A stretch of DNA of 64,000 nt from Diphasiastrum complanatum (GCA_029204225.1 CM055094.1:20259489-20323488); one strand, 5' to 3'. Shown: positions 9,582 through 21,855, numbered from the stretch's first letter. The notes: generated from the letters alone by a model not told the origin. A program made the numbers and translations.

Positions 9582-11118
9582 ATGTTGAGGGGTAGTGCTA
9601 CTGGAGCTTGTCAAAACCACACATTCAACACCGATTTGGATTTAAAGCACTCTACTAGTACGTTATCGCAAAGAAACATCATCTTTTCCACATCCTATGA
9701 GAGCAACATTGCTCCAAATTTTTCCACAAATTTCTATTCTCCATACACTATCGAGCAATACTCTACATACACTGCTCATAGAGCCGCGCTCCCATACTCT
9801 GCAATCACTGTGGACCGAGCCGAGCATACATACTCTGCATTCGCTGTGGAACGAGCTCACCGTCCATACTCTGCATACAAAGTTGACTGAGCTGAGTCCA
9901 TCAAAAGTTGACCGATCCGAAGCCCTTCATAGTCGATCGAGCAGAGACTCCACTTGTCTGTTACCAGAGCCGAACCTTCAACAGATTCATCAACCGAGTC
10001 CATAACATGTCTGCCACAACATCTTCCAGTTCTGATGACCCAACTCAAGACAAAATTGACATCACCATGGAAAGCCTCGATATCTCTGAGATGAACACTT
10101 GGTACCAGGTGGCACACTAGTTTCTGAGCCACATAGAGTTCCAACTTCCTCTTTTCAGTGGCTATCAGAGCCCATTTCTATTGCATATTGCTTATAACCA
10201 CACTGACAGATTTTCCAGTTCATGCTATCTCCTAACCAATTTCTGGAGCTGACCTCAATACATTTGGCTTCCTTAGGGGACAAACACAGTCAACAGGACC
10301 CTCAAAAAGATTGAATCCACAGCATACTTCAAATACATAGACCCCTCAGTGGACAAATGGAAACAAAAAGATGGTTACCGTATCGAGGTCATAAATGATA
10401 AGCCCTTAGCTGCTCCATGCGCCTATCTAACGAAATATACATAGCGCTATAGGTCCAAGATCATACGTATCCCCATGAAACTATTCCACATGATGGCTGA
10501 TTATAGACTACACGATCAGAACCTTTATGACTGGGCCAAGTTTGCTTCCAACTGCGTCCATGACTATATCAAGAACAAGCAAACCTCCAGTTATTGGGCT
10601 ATCTTCTGATAGATGTCACTGTAGCAGTTGAGCCACCGACCTCGAGTTTGAGACCACTTGATGCTAGCAGATAAAAGCTTGGGAGACTCCCTCAGAACCA
10701 GCCAAGAATACCAACTCTACTTCCAGGCCTATTGCAACAGATTCCACGCAAGCGGCTTCTCAAAAAAGAAAGAGTTCTTTCTCTCCACAAGGGCCAACTG
10801 CAAAGCACCAAACGATCGGCCTAGTGAAGCTTACATCGAGAGAGACACCCATATCCTCTATGTCACAGACGAAGGATCATTCTGCTGAAGAGTCTTTTGC
10901 TCAACATGAAGACACCACCACACTGGTCCAACCACCACCAACACAACAATCCAGGCAAAGGACCAAGATACGAGCGAAGCGTCATGCTTCATCAGATGAA
11001 AGAGACTCAGATGATATGGAGCTTGACCTCACTAGTAACGTATGTAGTTAACTGGAAGTTGGGTAGCCGCAACGCGTGGGGTCCATACTTCAAGATTCTA
11101 TTTTCTACCATTAACTAA
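9582..11118 (+). pseudogene. Unknown gene L, copy 1, disrupted
   Basis: The region starts with a 36-bp minisatellite (about 9755-9890; ctctgcattc-type units) that would encode a 12-residue repeat of the HTLHSLWTE type. A candidate start at 10007 gives MSATTSSSSDDPT, then a segment with MESLDISEMNTWYQ, stopped near 10100. Further along come FGFP, IESTAYFKYIDP, FHMMADYRLHDQNLYDWAKF and LGDSLRTSQEYQLYFQAY (10658-10888), then a Ser/Asp-rich part (SSDERDSDD) and an end of NWKLGSRNAWGPYFKILFST. Several frameshifts and stops break it. I recognise no family; a gag-like or captured host protein are both possible. Confidence 0.45.
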
Positions 11119-11576
11119 CATAACTTCTCATGTAAATGCAAATCGTATTGCACATCAAACTTTTCTTTCCATTTACTCAAAGCGTTCACATAAAAGAAAA
11201 ACAGTCTTATGAATCTGAAAATCATGGCAAGAAACTTTGAATATTTTGGACAATGAGCGCCAACGTGAATCTAAATTATTGAAATTCAGAAAATACGGAG
11301 TGTGTGGGATCAAATGGAGCGACAAGGTTATTTCAAACTTTTGCAATTTCAACACACATCTATTGAAAAAATATTTTGCTTATTTTGCTCATAACTGCAA
11401 AGCTTTGATTTTGCATATAAAGCAAGAAACTTGGAGTGTGATGGAGCAAAAAGAGCGCCAAGGTCATTTCAAACTTTTCCAATTAATTTTTTTTTTATAA
11501 TTAAGACGAGTTTTAATAGCTTACAAGATATATAACAAGTTGGTTTTCTACTAGATTAATCTATCGATTATTAAGA
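11119..11576. other. AT-rich spacer between L and N
   Basis: It contains two loosely similar stretches with ggagtgtg and ttatttcaaacttttgcaat-type words (about 11300 and 11440), i.e. a degenerate internal repeat. An open frame at 11237-11500 is not conserved in other copies. No gene is supported. Confidence 0.4.
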
Positions 11577-11891
11577 TGTATAAATATCATCTCCATATTG
11601 ATCTTCCCACAGAATATGCTCCACTGTCGAGAAAAATTCTGAAAGGATCCACCTTACCAGCTCACCAACGGATGAAAGACAAGAAACAAGTTTCAAACAG
11701 GTTTTAAAGAAGATCATGAAATTCTATTTTGGATTTTTAGTAAAACAGAATATCCAGAGATAATTAAGAATCATATGAGCGACACACCACTCAATGTTCC
11801 TAGAACAGGTCATTTTAAGACGAAATGGTATTTGGTTCACACACCAAGAGCTACAGGGAGTGATAATCCAAAACTTAGCGAAAAGTTTTAA
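11577..11891 (+). pseudogene. Unknown gene N, copy 1 (internally deleted)
   Basis: The 5' part matches the N start (KYHLHIDLPTEYAPLSRK). It is joined by deletion near 11690 to the C-terminal exon-like part: GFKEDHEILFWIFSKTEYP, then HFKTKWYLVHTPRATGSDN and SEKF before a stop at about 11889-11891. The joint is out of frame. The C-terminal frame is open here and in the copy at 41329-41520, so it was probably coding. Function unknown. Confidence 0.4.
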
Positions 11892-11978
11892 CTGATCAAA
11901 CAACATTTATATAGCTAAAACCAATAAAACCCAACCCGTACACTCGTCGATCCAACTGCAGATCAGATCTATGGCGCA

Positions 11979-12390
11979 TAATACAACCGTCCACACGTGT
12001 GAGACCACACATGCTACAATACACGTCAATCTGCCATTCGGCCACGTGCCCACATGAGCGAGCTAACACGTGCCAGAACACATGTCACCAAACCATTCGA
12101 CCACATGGCCACATGTGCAAGTTTCACACATGCGAATACATAAGTGTGGTCCCACACGTCAGGTACTGATTGGGCCACGTGACCACACGTGCGAGCCGAT
12201 ACGTGCAAGAACACATGTCGGCCACGTGTCCCCACTTGGGATCCCACATGTGTTGATCCAAACGTGCTATTTCACACATGCGTATACAAACATGTGGTTC
12301 CACATAACAACTATTGACTAGGCCACGTGTCACTGGGATTCACACGTGCCAACTTTTTTCTCCTATATAAGTCCATTCCCGGCGATTGTA
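11979..12390 (+). promoter_or_regulatory. G-box array A2 with TATA box, not followed by H3
   Basis: A longer version of array A1 (about two and a half ~160-bp periods), dense in CACGTG, ACGTG and CATGTG words. TATATAA is at 12364-12370. Twenty bases past the TATA box the H3 leader is cut off and replaced by a fragment of gene L (12391 on), so this promoter-like block now faces different sequence. Confidence 0.65.
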
Positions 12391-12660
12391 CAATGGCCGG
12401 TGATTCCAGGGATTTCAGAAAGGTCAACATACGACGAGTTGAGGCTACAACTACCAGGTCTAGTGTTGACGTATGCATTTGAGAAAGTGCCGATTATCAA
12501 TCCATGGCATTCCTTATTAATTACGAGTGTTTTTGAGATTGAGGGTTGGATCCTATAAAAATTATTTCCAACATAGCCTTGCAATCAGAAGAAGGCCACA
12601 ATATGATATCCTGACTGATCAAGAAATGCGTGTTTCTTGATTCTTGTTCTTTGAAATGCT
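12391..12660 (+). pseudogene. 3' fragment of gene L fused behind array A2
   Basis: Homologous to 60520-60700. It reads IPGISERSTYDELRLQL and then LVLTYAFEKVPIINPWHSLL in one frame (to 12558). A second frame starting with an ATG in good context at 12393 gives a 29-residue peptide ending at 12482. The fusion to the G-box promoter is visible directly; a transcript is inference. Confidence 0.4.
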
Positions 12661-13080
12661 TTCTAATTTAGCTTTTTATTTCTTGTTTCTTGATTTTGTT
12701 TGTTGCATGTTAGATTAGTTTCATTCAGAAGAATCTATTTCATTCAATTTTGCAGCAAGTAGGAGTAGGAATTTGTTAGGTGTTCATCCGAGTAATAGGC
12801 TAATCCATTTATGAGCATCAGAACTTGTATGTTTTCAAGTAATGTGAGTACAGTTCAGGAGTGAACGTTGCCCGAGTGTCCTCTGACAGGTTGGATATAA
12901 CTACAACATGATGAGATTTCTTTGCCTGAGTGGGTAATAAATCAGGAGGACTAATTCATAAGAAACTCGTGAAGCTTGATAATAAGCTGAAGTGAAACCC
13001 AACCAAGAACGTGGCAAACTGTAACAGATCTTCAAGAGAAGAATCAATAGATTGATAGGGAATCAGTAAACAAGGTTTCT
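12661..13080. other. AT-rich spacer, no gene seen
   Basis: Closely matches 60770-61215. I see no conserved frame, only T-rich stretches such as ttgattcttgttctttg. It is probably the 3' flank of gene L. Confidence 0.4.
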
Positions 13081-13646
13081 ACATAAGCTTGCCATGTAGG
13101 TCTACCTCGTGGCAAGTCTTGCAACTTAGGGTTTGCAAACACGTAGGTCTAATATAGGCTTGTGTTGCAAGCCATCCAGACTTTGCCATGTAGGCCTGAG
13201 TGGACCTAGAGAGAGAAAGAGGGGTCTCATAAACTGCCAGGTAGCCAACCACATAGTCCTACCATAGGCTTGTGTGGTTTACCACATGGGCTACCACAGA
13301 CTTGTGTAGCAGGCCACATAGGCCTGCGATCAACCAAGGCTGTCATAGGTGCCCACTTGTCAAGTCACATATGACTGCCATGTGGCAAACATTGCAGGCT
13401 TGGGGTTAGCCACGTGGCAAGCCACGTAGGCCCATCATAGGCTGGCAAGCCAACAGGCTCTGCCTACGTGGTCTGCTATTTGTGAAGCCTATCTCACACT
13501 ACCACATGGCAAGCCACGTAGGTCTACCACATGGCAAATCATGCAGGCTTGAGGGTTGCCATGTGGCAAGCCATGTAGGCCTACCATAACCTTGTATGTC
13601 AAGTCAACTGGGCCCTGTTCCACGAAGGCTTGAGTGGACCTAGAGA

Positions 13647-13690
<44 letters not shown>
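13081..13690. repeat. Satellite C'1 and TA microsatellite
   Basis: Built from the same words as satellite C (GCCATGTGGCAAGCC, CATAGGCTTG, gagtggacctagag) but in a different order. It ends in a 40-bp TA run at 13649-13688. It matches 61220-62005, where the TA run is only about 14 bp and an extra ~70-bp insertion lies near 61687. Confidence 0.7.
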
Positions 13691-13749
13691 TGGGCTCAAA
13701 TCTCTTGCCATAAAAACCAGCCAAGAAGATAAACTTTTTCAAACCCTAA

Positions 13750-14640
13750 ATGTGCCCTAAAAGACACAGAAAACAGCAAGTATCAAATCTAAAAAATCAG
13801 CACCAAAATGTGTCGAAACCACACATTAGATGGATGCAGGAACTCGCCCTCCTACAAGCCTTGTGTGCTGAAAATTTCAGCCTGAAATTGCATTACAAAC
13901 TCAAAAAACCAGCAAGCAAAAAATTAGGTTACCCCCAAAAAAGCAATATTCCTTTGAACAGGATTGACGATTTGAAAACTATTATGACTAAAATGATTTG
14001 TTCGGCATTTAAAATCGCCAAAATCAAATTGCTCAAATACAAACGAAAATCTGGAACCAATGATTTTAAATGGGTTTCAGAAAATACAGGTTCATATGAA
14101 TGGAGTACTATAGACCGCAAGAATACCTTATGAATTTGGAATTCCTATTTGATAGAAAATTGCATTATCAGACTTGGGGATCATACTTGGCGACAGGTCG
14201 GGGGAATACGAATGGGTTTTTCATATTCAGCAATGTCTTGTAATTGGTACCTTTTTTTTTTTTGAAATGCAGTTTATTGAGGGGCTTGCAAGATTAGGGA
14301 AAATTAAATTTATCAACGACTTCAAATATTCGTTCAGGTACATTGACGATATATGCTTTATCAATAATCATACGGTTGGACGTTTCCTGGACAAGACTTA
14401 ACCAAGAACACCTGACAATCCTTTTTGGATCTATCCCCTGGAATACCTTGAGATAGACGGAAATGACAACACATGTAATTTGGAGAACTTTCTGAATATT
14501 ACAATTACCTTTAACCCAATTACTAGTTGTACACATCTGTCCAAATATGATTAAAGGGGAGACCTTCCTTTTCGCTTTTTGCAATATATACACCTTGCCT
14601 CATATAGACCCGTGTTTAACTCATATAATAGATCTGTGGT
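13750..14640 (+). mobile_element. Non-LTR/Penelope-like reverse transcriptase pseudogene, copy 1
   Basis: The first frame (13750-14131) leads into the finger/palm region: IRLGDHTWRQVGGIRMGFSY matches the GIPMG motif block of reverse transcriptases, and FRYIDDICFINN (about 14334-14370) carries the catalytic Y-x-D-D. Then come IYPLEYLEIDG, a KYD-RGDLPFRF-like block and YNRSVV, in the order found in the GIPMG/YIDD reverse transcriptases of many animals and some plants. Damage: TGA at 14131, an extra T in the 12-T run at 14252-14263, and TAA at 14399. No endonuclease is seen. Placement among Penelope-like elements is tentative; the RT domain itself is clear. Confidence 0.72.
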
Positions 14641-15113
14641 AACTTGGGGTAGCTTGATATGTATCTAGGCAACTAATAAAACAACAACACACCTCTGGAT
14701 GGCTTCACAAGCTTCTCTAACTCATTCTTATGATACTATCATTGTGTCTAACTTTCCAAATACTAGATGCAAGAGTATTTAACAGATTCCTAATTCTTTA
14801 CTCTCCAAGTGTTGTTTGTAGCTCATCGTAGATGCTTTGAGAATAATGTTGCTAGTTTTATTAATTGGGGAGGGAGGGGGGGTATTTTGGATTTTTTGCT
14901 CTTGAATAGGGATTTTGGAAGTTCCTTCATTGCATTCAGGTTTGCCATTACTTTTTCCCTATTTACTTTTTTGGGTTAAGGCAATTGAAAGCCTTAAAAA
15001 AAAAGCAATTTTTGTTGAGTACTTTGTAGACCTAGCAACCGTATCCTTTTAGAGGTGTATGCTATTTTTTCCATTTGAAAAAGATTTCTAATAATCACTT
15101 AAGGGTCACTTGA
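14638..15113. repeat. RT 3' flank: inverted counterpart of block F, then spacer
   Basis: From 14638 to about 14870 the plus strand matches the reverse complement of block F, for example gtaacttggggtagcttgat and ctttactctccaag. It ends in a G-rich run (14867-14881) that corresponds to the poly-C tract of F. One frame here reads RVFNRFLILYSPS, plausibly the end of the reverse transcriptase. The stretch 14882-15113 is spacer repeated at 62830-63066. Confidence 0.55.
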
Positions 15114-16068
15114 TTGGAAATTGGCACAGTGGCAATTCATAGGATGGATTGTCAGCCGATTACCAAAAGGAGTGCAAATGGAATGTCCTCCATATTGAAA
15201 GATGCTATCCGAGTAGCTAAAGCCTACGATAGCACCGTGATTGCCTCACGGAAGAGTATGCACAGCCAATCAGCCCAAAAGCCTAAGAATGAAAAGCCAA
15301 AAAATAATAAGATAAAAAAATCTATTTTTTGATGAACTAGAAGCTACTACTTGCCAACAAACTTGGGCATCATGCCAAACAGAGATCCGAGAGGGAAAAT
15401 AAATCATCAAGTTTCATGGCGAGGGATTTACCGACAAGTAAATTGAAAGTCGATTTGTTAAATGGTTGTGAATTGAAAGTTGATTTGTTAAATAGTTGTG
15501 AATATACTTGTAACTTCAGTACACTTTCTTTCAAGTCTAATCAATGGTTTCAAGTTAAAGGCAATATTCTAGGGAAAGACATAAGTATAATCTTTGATTT
15601 TGGAGGTACTGACAACTTTTTGAATGTGCGGCTTGTATAGAAGCTTCGGGTGCCCACCATGGCTAGTGATCAAAATTATGTGGTCCTCTAGCCTCAGGGT
15701 CAGACACTGAAGTTTGGGATGTGAAAGTCCCTAATTTGGAGGTTCGGATGCAAGATGAAGTTGAGCGGCTCGACTTCCATGTTACGAATCTTTGATAGAA
15801 CTTATGTAATCCTAGGATATGAATGGTGTTTTGATAAATCAGATTGTTGAAAATAGATTTAAAAAACCATACTATTGTATTCAAAGATAAGTTTGACCAG
15901 ATAGTCTCTATTTATGGGGAGACTAATGTACTCCCATCACCGATGGTTTCCTTGGCGGAAGTTATGGAAAAACTACATAATTCTAAGTATGAGCTTTTTC
16001 ATCTTGTTTTGAAATCTCGTATGCATTGTGATGTGAATGTGTTAACATGCTTTAACACCAAAAATTAG
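15114..16068 (+). mobile_element. Ty3-gypsy gag/protease remnant, copy 1
   Basis: Starts with a gag C-terminal part (MSSILKDAIRVAKAYDSTVI), then a damaged zinc knuckle (NKLGHHAKQ, lacking the first and last Cys) and a retropepsin region: FDFGGTDNFLNVRLV (about 15593-15638), later DRTYVILGYEWCFDKSD and KNHTIVFKDKF. The usual D-S/T-G active site reads D-F-G, so the protease would be inactive. Compared with 63067-64000 it lacks 92 bp between two CAAC words (near 15357), which breaks the frame. Stops at 15332, 15640 and further on confirm decay. No LTR seen. Confidence 0.75.
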
Positions 16069-17340
16069 CATCAAGAACAGCTTTTAATGCAAGATTTAAA
16101 ACAAGAGTTCAATGATGTTTTTCCTAAATAGCTAAGTTTTTCTGAGGTACATACTTCTAATTATATTGCAGTCCATTTTAAGCACATAATCAAATTTCTC
16201 CGAAATGAAATCTTTGAAATGTTTCAGAAAAGAGCAAGAACATAAAGATAGATTTTTAATTTCAAAATTGCAGAAAACATCAAACAGAAAGTACCATTCA
16301 CTTTTGATGTTAGGTAAGTATGAACAAGCAAACACAATATCATGGAAGGACTTGTGTATATAAGGCCAAAGATTGTAATAAAATACGAGTGTAAAAGTGT
16401 CTCACATGAATGGTCTCAAACATTCTATTACAGTAGCATAAATGTAAAAATATCTTTGCCTTGTCCTTGTGCGTGCTGAGTTGTAGTCGATCCACCGTAT
16501 TCCTAGTGAAAGTTCTTCTATGCAGATCCTCGTGATCCTGCGAGCTAGTTAATACCTGTAAAAGTTCAGTCTTTTAGCCAGTAAGTCTTCTTTTGCACCA
16601 TTGCCTTGTCCTTCCTTTCCTTTATATCATGTATACTTTTTCTTTTTCCCATATTTTGTACAGAAACCACCGAACTAGGGTTGTTTAGGTTGAAAGAACC
16701 ACGCCTTTCATTTGAGTTTTGGAAGAATTTATCTTGGATAGTGAAGAATTTGAGGAGGCGTTCAATCTCTCTGATGTTTTCAGCATCTCCTCAGTTGGCA
16801 AGGAGTTTAGCAGAAGGGTTTGCAGCAAATCAATCATGTGTTGGCGTAAAAAGAGAAAAGTATGTGTGACTTGACAACATCTCTGCCGAGCTTGTGTAGC
16901 CAAAGAAAAAAGCCATTCATCTAATTTTGGAAGGATGCACCAGGGAAGAATTTACTAAGATTGTTCATCATGAAACACGATGATCCCAAATAAAAGAAAT
17001 GACATGGAGACCCATTTTTTTTTAATTTTATAAAAAAAATACCCATATTTAAAATGCTTCAAATAAAGATATTGTAATGCTAATAAAAATGTTGTATTTT
17101 GCAAGAAAATTAATCAAGCTACTAAAATTTTGTTAATAGATTTTTATTAATAATTGCACATTAGATTATATGAAATAATAATACTATTCAAAATAAAATC
17201 ATTGGACACAACCATTAGAATAACTAAAAAGAAAACTTTTTGCTTATTAGAACAAAAGTTTTTAATTTTTTTTTTTAAATTCTAAAAGTGTTTTAAATTA
17301 CAATTCTTGTATCAAGAAAAATATTTTTTAAATATGACCT
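16069..17340. other. Unique AT-rich stretch, no supported gene
   Basis: This is the longest part of the window without a second copy. A TATATAAGG box lies near 16358, followed by T/C-rich sequence (around 16460-16640) that could be an old LTR or promoter, but no matching partner, primer site or terminal repeats are visible. A frame at 16606-16869 has no recognisable product. The stretch 16990-17340 is extremely A/T-rich. Confidence 0.35.
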
Positions 17341-18660
17341 AACCTAAACCAAAAGGAGTCATATGCACATAAATATACCTCTTCAAATCATTCCTACCAG
17401 ATCAGTCGAATCATCATGCAATAATCATCGTTTTCACATCCTATCAGAGCAACATTGCTCCAAAGTTTTCCACAAATTTCTAGTCTCCATACACTGCCGA
17501 GCAATACTCTACATACACTGCTCAGAGAGCCTAGCCCCCATGCTCTGCAATCACTGTGGACTGAGTCGAGCATCCATACTCTGCATTCACTGTGGACTGA
17601 GTTGGGCATCCGTACTCTGCATACAAAGTTGACTGAGCTGAGTCCATCCAAAGACGACCGACCCGAAGCCCTCCACAGTCGACTGAGCCGAGACTCCACT
17701 TGACTGTTACCAGAGCCGAACCTTCAATAGAGTCATCAGCCGAGTCCAGAACCTATCTGCCACAACATCTTCCAGTTCTGATGACCCAACTCAAGACAGA
17801 ATTGACATCACCATGGAAAGCCTCGATATCTCTGAGAAGAACACTTGGTACTAGGAGGCACACCAGTTCCTGAGCCAAATAGAGTTCCAACTTTCTCTTT
17901 TGATCAGTGGCTATCAGAGCCCGTTTCGATTGCATATTGCTTATAACCGCACCGACAGATTTTCCAGTTCATGTTATCTCCTAACCAGAATTTTGTTTAT
18001 ATTATCCCTATTTATGGAGCTGACCTCAATACATTTGGCTTCCCTAGGGGACCAAACACAGTCAATAGGACCCTCAAAAAGATTGAATCCACAGCATACT
18101 TAAATACATAGATCCCTCAGTGGACAAATGGGAAAAAAAAGATGGTTACCGTATTGAGGTCATAAAGGATAAACCCTTAGCTGCTCTGTGCGCCTATCAA
18201 AGGACATACACATAGGGCTATAGGTCCAAGATCACGCGTATCCCCATGAAACTATTCCACATGATGGCTGATTCTAAACTACACGATCAGAACCTTTATG
18301 ACTGGGCCAAGTTTGCTTCCAACTGCCTCCATGACTATATCAAGAACAAGCAAACCTCTTGTTATTGGGCTATCTTCTGATAGATGTCACTGTAGCAGTT
18401 GAGCCACCGACCTCGAGTTTGAGACCACTTGATGCTAGCAGATAAAAGCTTGGGAGACTCCCTCAGAACCAGCCAAGAATACCAACTCTACTTCCAGGCC
18501 TATTGCAACAGATTCCACGCAAGCGGCTTCTCAAAAAAGAAAGAGTTCTTTCTCTCCACAAGGGCCAACTGCAAAGCACCAAACGGTTGACCTAGTAAAG
18601 CTTACATCGAGAAAGACACCCATGTACTCTATGTCACAGACGAAGGATCGATACAACCGA
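17341..18660 (+). pseudogene. Unknown gene L, copy 2, disrupted
   Basis: Begins with about 85 bp of copia flank (as at 28505-28590) joined near 17428 to gene L. The 36-bp minisatellite is at about 17512-17625 (HSLWTESSIHTLHSLWTEL type). The start region MSATTSSSS is weakened here: the ATG reads CTATCTG. Later parts (FGFP, HMMADSKLHDQNLYDWAKF, LADKSLGDSLRTSQEYQLYF) match copy 1. Multiple frameshifts. Confidence 0.42.
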
Positions 18661-20385
18661 AGTGTCATGCTTCATCAGATGAAACAGACTCAAATGATAT
18701 GGAGTTTACATTCGAGGAGTTCCATGGCCCAAAAGGGCTGTCTAAGAAATGCCATGTAAGAGAGAGAAAATCGTCGAATTTTAAAACTCTGACCGAGTTT
18801 TTGGTCTGCTCGCACAACTCCGATGACTTGACCTCACTAGTAACGTATGTAGTTAACTGGAAGTTGGGTAGCCGCAACGCGTGGGGTCCATACTTCAAGA
18901 TTCTATTTTCTACCATTAACTAACATGACTTCTCATGTAAATGAAAATCGTATTGCACATCAAAGTTTTCTTTCCATCTACTAAAGCGTTCACATCAAAG
19001 AAAAACAGTCTTATCGATCTGCAAATCATGGCAAGAAACTTTGAATATTTTGGATCACAATGAGCGCCAACGTGAATCTAAATTTTTGAAATTCAGAAAA
19101 TACGGAGTGTGTTGGATCAAATGGAACGGCAAGGTTATCTCAAAATTTTGCAATTCAAAAATTTGCAATTTCAACACACATCTATTGAAAAAATATTTTG
19201 CTTATTTTGCTCATAACTGCAAAGCTTTGATTTTCCATATAAAGCAAGAAACATGGAGTGTCATGGATCAAAAACAGCACCAAGGTCATTTCAAACTTTT
19301 CCAATTATTTTTTTTATAATTAAGACGAGTTTTCATAGCTTACAAGATATATAACAAGTGGGTTTTCTACTAGATTAATCTATCGATTATTAAGATGTCT
19401 AAATATCATCTCCGTATTGATCTTCCCACAAAATATGCTCCACTGTCGAGAAAAAATCTGAAAGGGTCCACCTTACCAACTCACCAAAGGACGAAAGACA
19501 GGAAACATTGTGATCTATGGGATATACAAGCAAAGCGTCATGCTTCATCAGATGAAACAGACTCAAATGATATGGAGTTTACATTCGAGGAGTTCCATGG
19601 TCCAAAAGGGCTGTCTAAGAAATGCCATGTAAGAGAGAGAAAATCGTCGAATTATAAAACTCTGACCGAGTTTTTGGTCTGCTCGCACAACTCCGATGAC
19701 TTGACCTCACTAGTAACGTATGTAGTTAACTGGAAGTTGGGTAGCCGCAACGCGTGGGGTCCATACTTCAAGATTCTATTTTCTACCATTAACTAACATG
19801 ACTTCTCATGTAAATGCAAATCGTATTGCACATCAAAGTTTTCTTTCCATCTACTAAAGCGTTCACATCAAAGAAAAACAGTCTTATCGATGTGCAAATC
19901 ATGGCAAGAAACTTTGAATATTTTGGATCACAATGAGTGCCAATGTGAATCTAAATTTTAGAAATTCAGAAAATACGGAGTGTGTTGGATCAAATGGAGC
20001 GGCAAGGTTATCTCAAACTTTTGCAATTTCAACACACATCTATTGAAGAAATATTTTGCTTATTTTGCTCATAACTGCAAAGCTTTGATTTTGCATATAA
20101 AGAAACATGGAGTGTGATGGATCAAAAAGAGCGCCAAGGTCATTTCAAACTTTTCCAGTTATTTTTTTTTATAATTAAGACGAGTTTTAATAGCTTACAA
20201 GATATATAACAAGTGGGTTTTCTTCTAGATTAATCTATCGATTATTAAGATGTCTAAATATCATCTCCATATTGATCTTCCTACAGAATATGCTCCACTG
20301 TCGAGAAAAAATCTGAAAGGATCCACCTTACCTGCTCACCAAAGGACGAAAGGCAGGAAACATTGTGATCTATGGGTTGATGGAA
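18657..20385 (+). repeat. 873-bp tandem duplication spanning the end of L and the start of N
   Basis: The word tcatgcttcatcagatgaaa starts at 18665 and again at 19538, a period of 873 bp. Each unit holds a frame with MEFTFEEFHGPKGLSKKC and CHVRERKSSN leading into the L ending (NWKLGSRNAWGPYF), then AT-rich spacer and the N start. The duplication joint near 19529 fuses the N start to the L end in one open frame (19395-19796, 133 codons), an accidental chimera. Confidence 0.7.
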
Positions 20386-20863
20386 GTTTGTATCCAATCG
20401 ATCCAAGCTCAATGCAACATCCAAATTTTAGATTGGTCACACAACTCATACTGTTTTTGTGTGCTAGACACAATTGTCTATTGGGTTATTGTGAAAGATT
20501 GAAAAGTTATGGCATTAGTTATTCAATGAAAAAAATCCACTGTTTGGAAAATATGTTGAATGGTTTGCTTACTGACTACCGAGAAAAAGAAACTTTTTTT
20601 TGCAAACAAAAGAAGAAAATGAAATCTTGGAGATAGATAATTCTCGTTTGCAAGATATTATATTAAACCTCAACCAAGAAACTGACAATATGAAACTAAT
20701 TGTACAAACATTGTGTACCTCATAATGTCAAATAAATGTAGAAGTAAACACATTATGGAAGAAAATACTGAACAATAAGCGAAAAAGAGTTATTTTAAAA
20801 AGTATTGACGAGCTCTCAACAAGTGGGGGTCAACGGAAAAAAAGAATGTATCCTTTCAAGTAG
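20250..20863 (+). pseudogene. Unknown gene N, longest copy
   Basis: The frame starts MSKYHLHIDLPTEYAPLSRK and runs through WVDGSLYPIDPSSMQHP and LILFLCARHNCLLGYCERLK. Near 20594-20601 an eight-T run causes a frameshift; reading on in the next frame gives a heptad-like, coiled-coil style stretch (EENEILEIDNSRLQDIILNL) to a TAA at 20723, and beyond it a basic tail (KKILNNKRKRVILKSIDEL) to a TAG at 20861. So the ancestral product was probably about 200 aa with a C-terminal coiled coil and a basic end. No family recognised. Confidence 0.45.
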
Positions 20864-21855
20864 GATTATGTTTTAAACTATTCATGTGTTTTGTTTCATC
20901 TAGCACATCAATGGTTGTGAATTGTTTTTATCTAAATCTTAACTCGAAGTTGAGATTCATTTTGGCCTCCAAAATTGCCAAATGAAAAACCAAACTAGTT
21001 GACAAATTTTCACACCATGTCCTCTAGACATCTCCATTGATGAATACAATTTATAAGTTTTTGAAAGCAATGAACCAAAATTTAGCCAATTAGAATGGGT
21101 CCAAACTCGACCTCAACCACTTATCTACTTGCCAGAGGTAGTTAAACCACTATTTAGGCCCTTATTAACAAATATGAAACTAACTCGAAGTTGAGATTCA
21201 TTTTGGTCTCTAAAATTGCCAAATAAAAAACCAAACTAGTTGAAAAATTTTCACACCATGTCCTCTAGACATCTCCATTGATGAATACAATTTATAAGTT
21301 TTTTAAGGCAATTCCGAATGCAATCAGGGTCATGTTTTAGCTCAGTGATCTCTCTTTCACATTACAAAAGTTTTTAAAATACATCGTTCTAGGATTCGAG
21401 AATGGATTTTGGAATGAATTATATTTCATTGAAGTTTGAACGACCTTGAAAATTTGAAGATTGAATGAAGCTGTAATCTAGGATTTTCAAAACTCAAAGT
21501 TGTTCATGCAAATTAAGTCACTTTTGTTAATATATGAAAATGTTGTAATCTAGGCTTTTCAAAAACAAATTGAAAATTTGTTAAAAAAAATGCTTATTTC
21601 TTGATACACGACTAAATAACATATAGTTAAAAAGCATATAATGAATCTATGCTATGTTCCAAACATATGCAAGTTACATTGCATTCATTCTCACTTCACA
21701 AATCATTGGAATTTGAATTTGAACGAAATCATTGAAATGAGTAGATCAATGTTTAAATGAAGCGATAAATATTATAATCTTCCCATTTAATTCAATTATA
21801 TTTATATATTATTGGTGCATTAATAGGGTAAAAACTCGTTATTATTATTTTCTTT
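20864..21855. repeat. Spacer E2 (partial, no left arm)
   Basis: Starts inside the 240-bp direct repeats (from about 20941; one and a half units) and continues like 2770-3326. The left inverted arm and the first part of E are missing. Confidence 0.6.

Noticed and set aside
17918-17935. Possible tRNA-Met primer-binding site (ggctatcagagccc) in gene L
   Set aside because: It only partly resembles TGGTATCAGAGC, lies inside conserved coding sequence of L, and has no LTR next to it.
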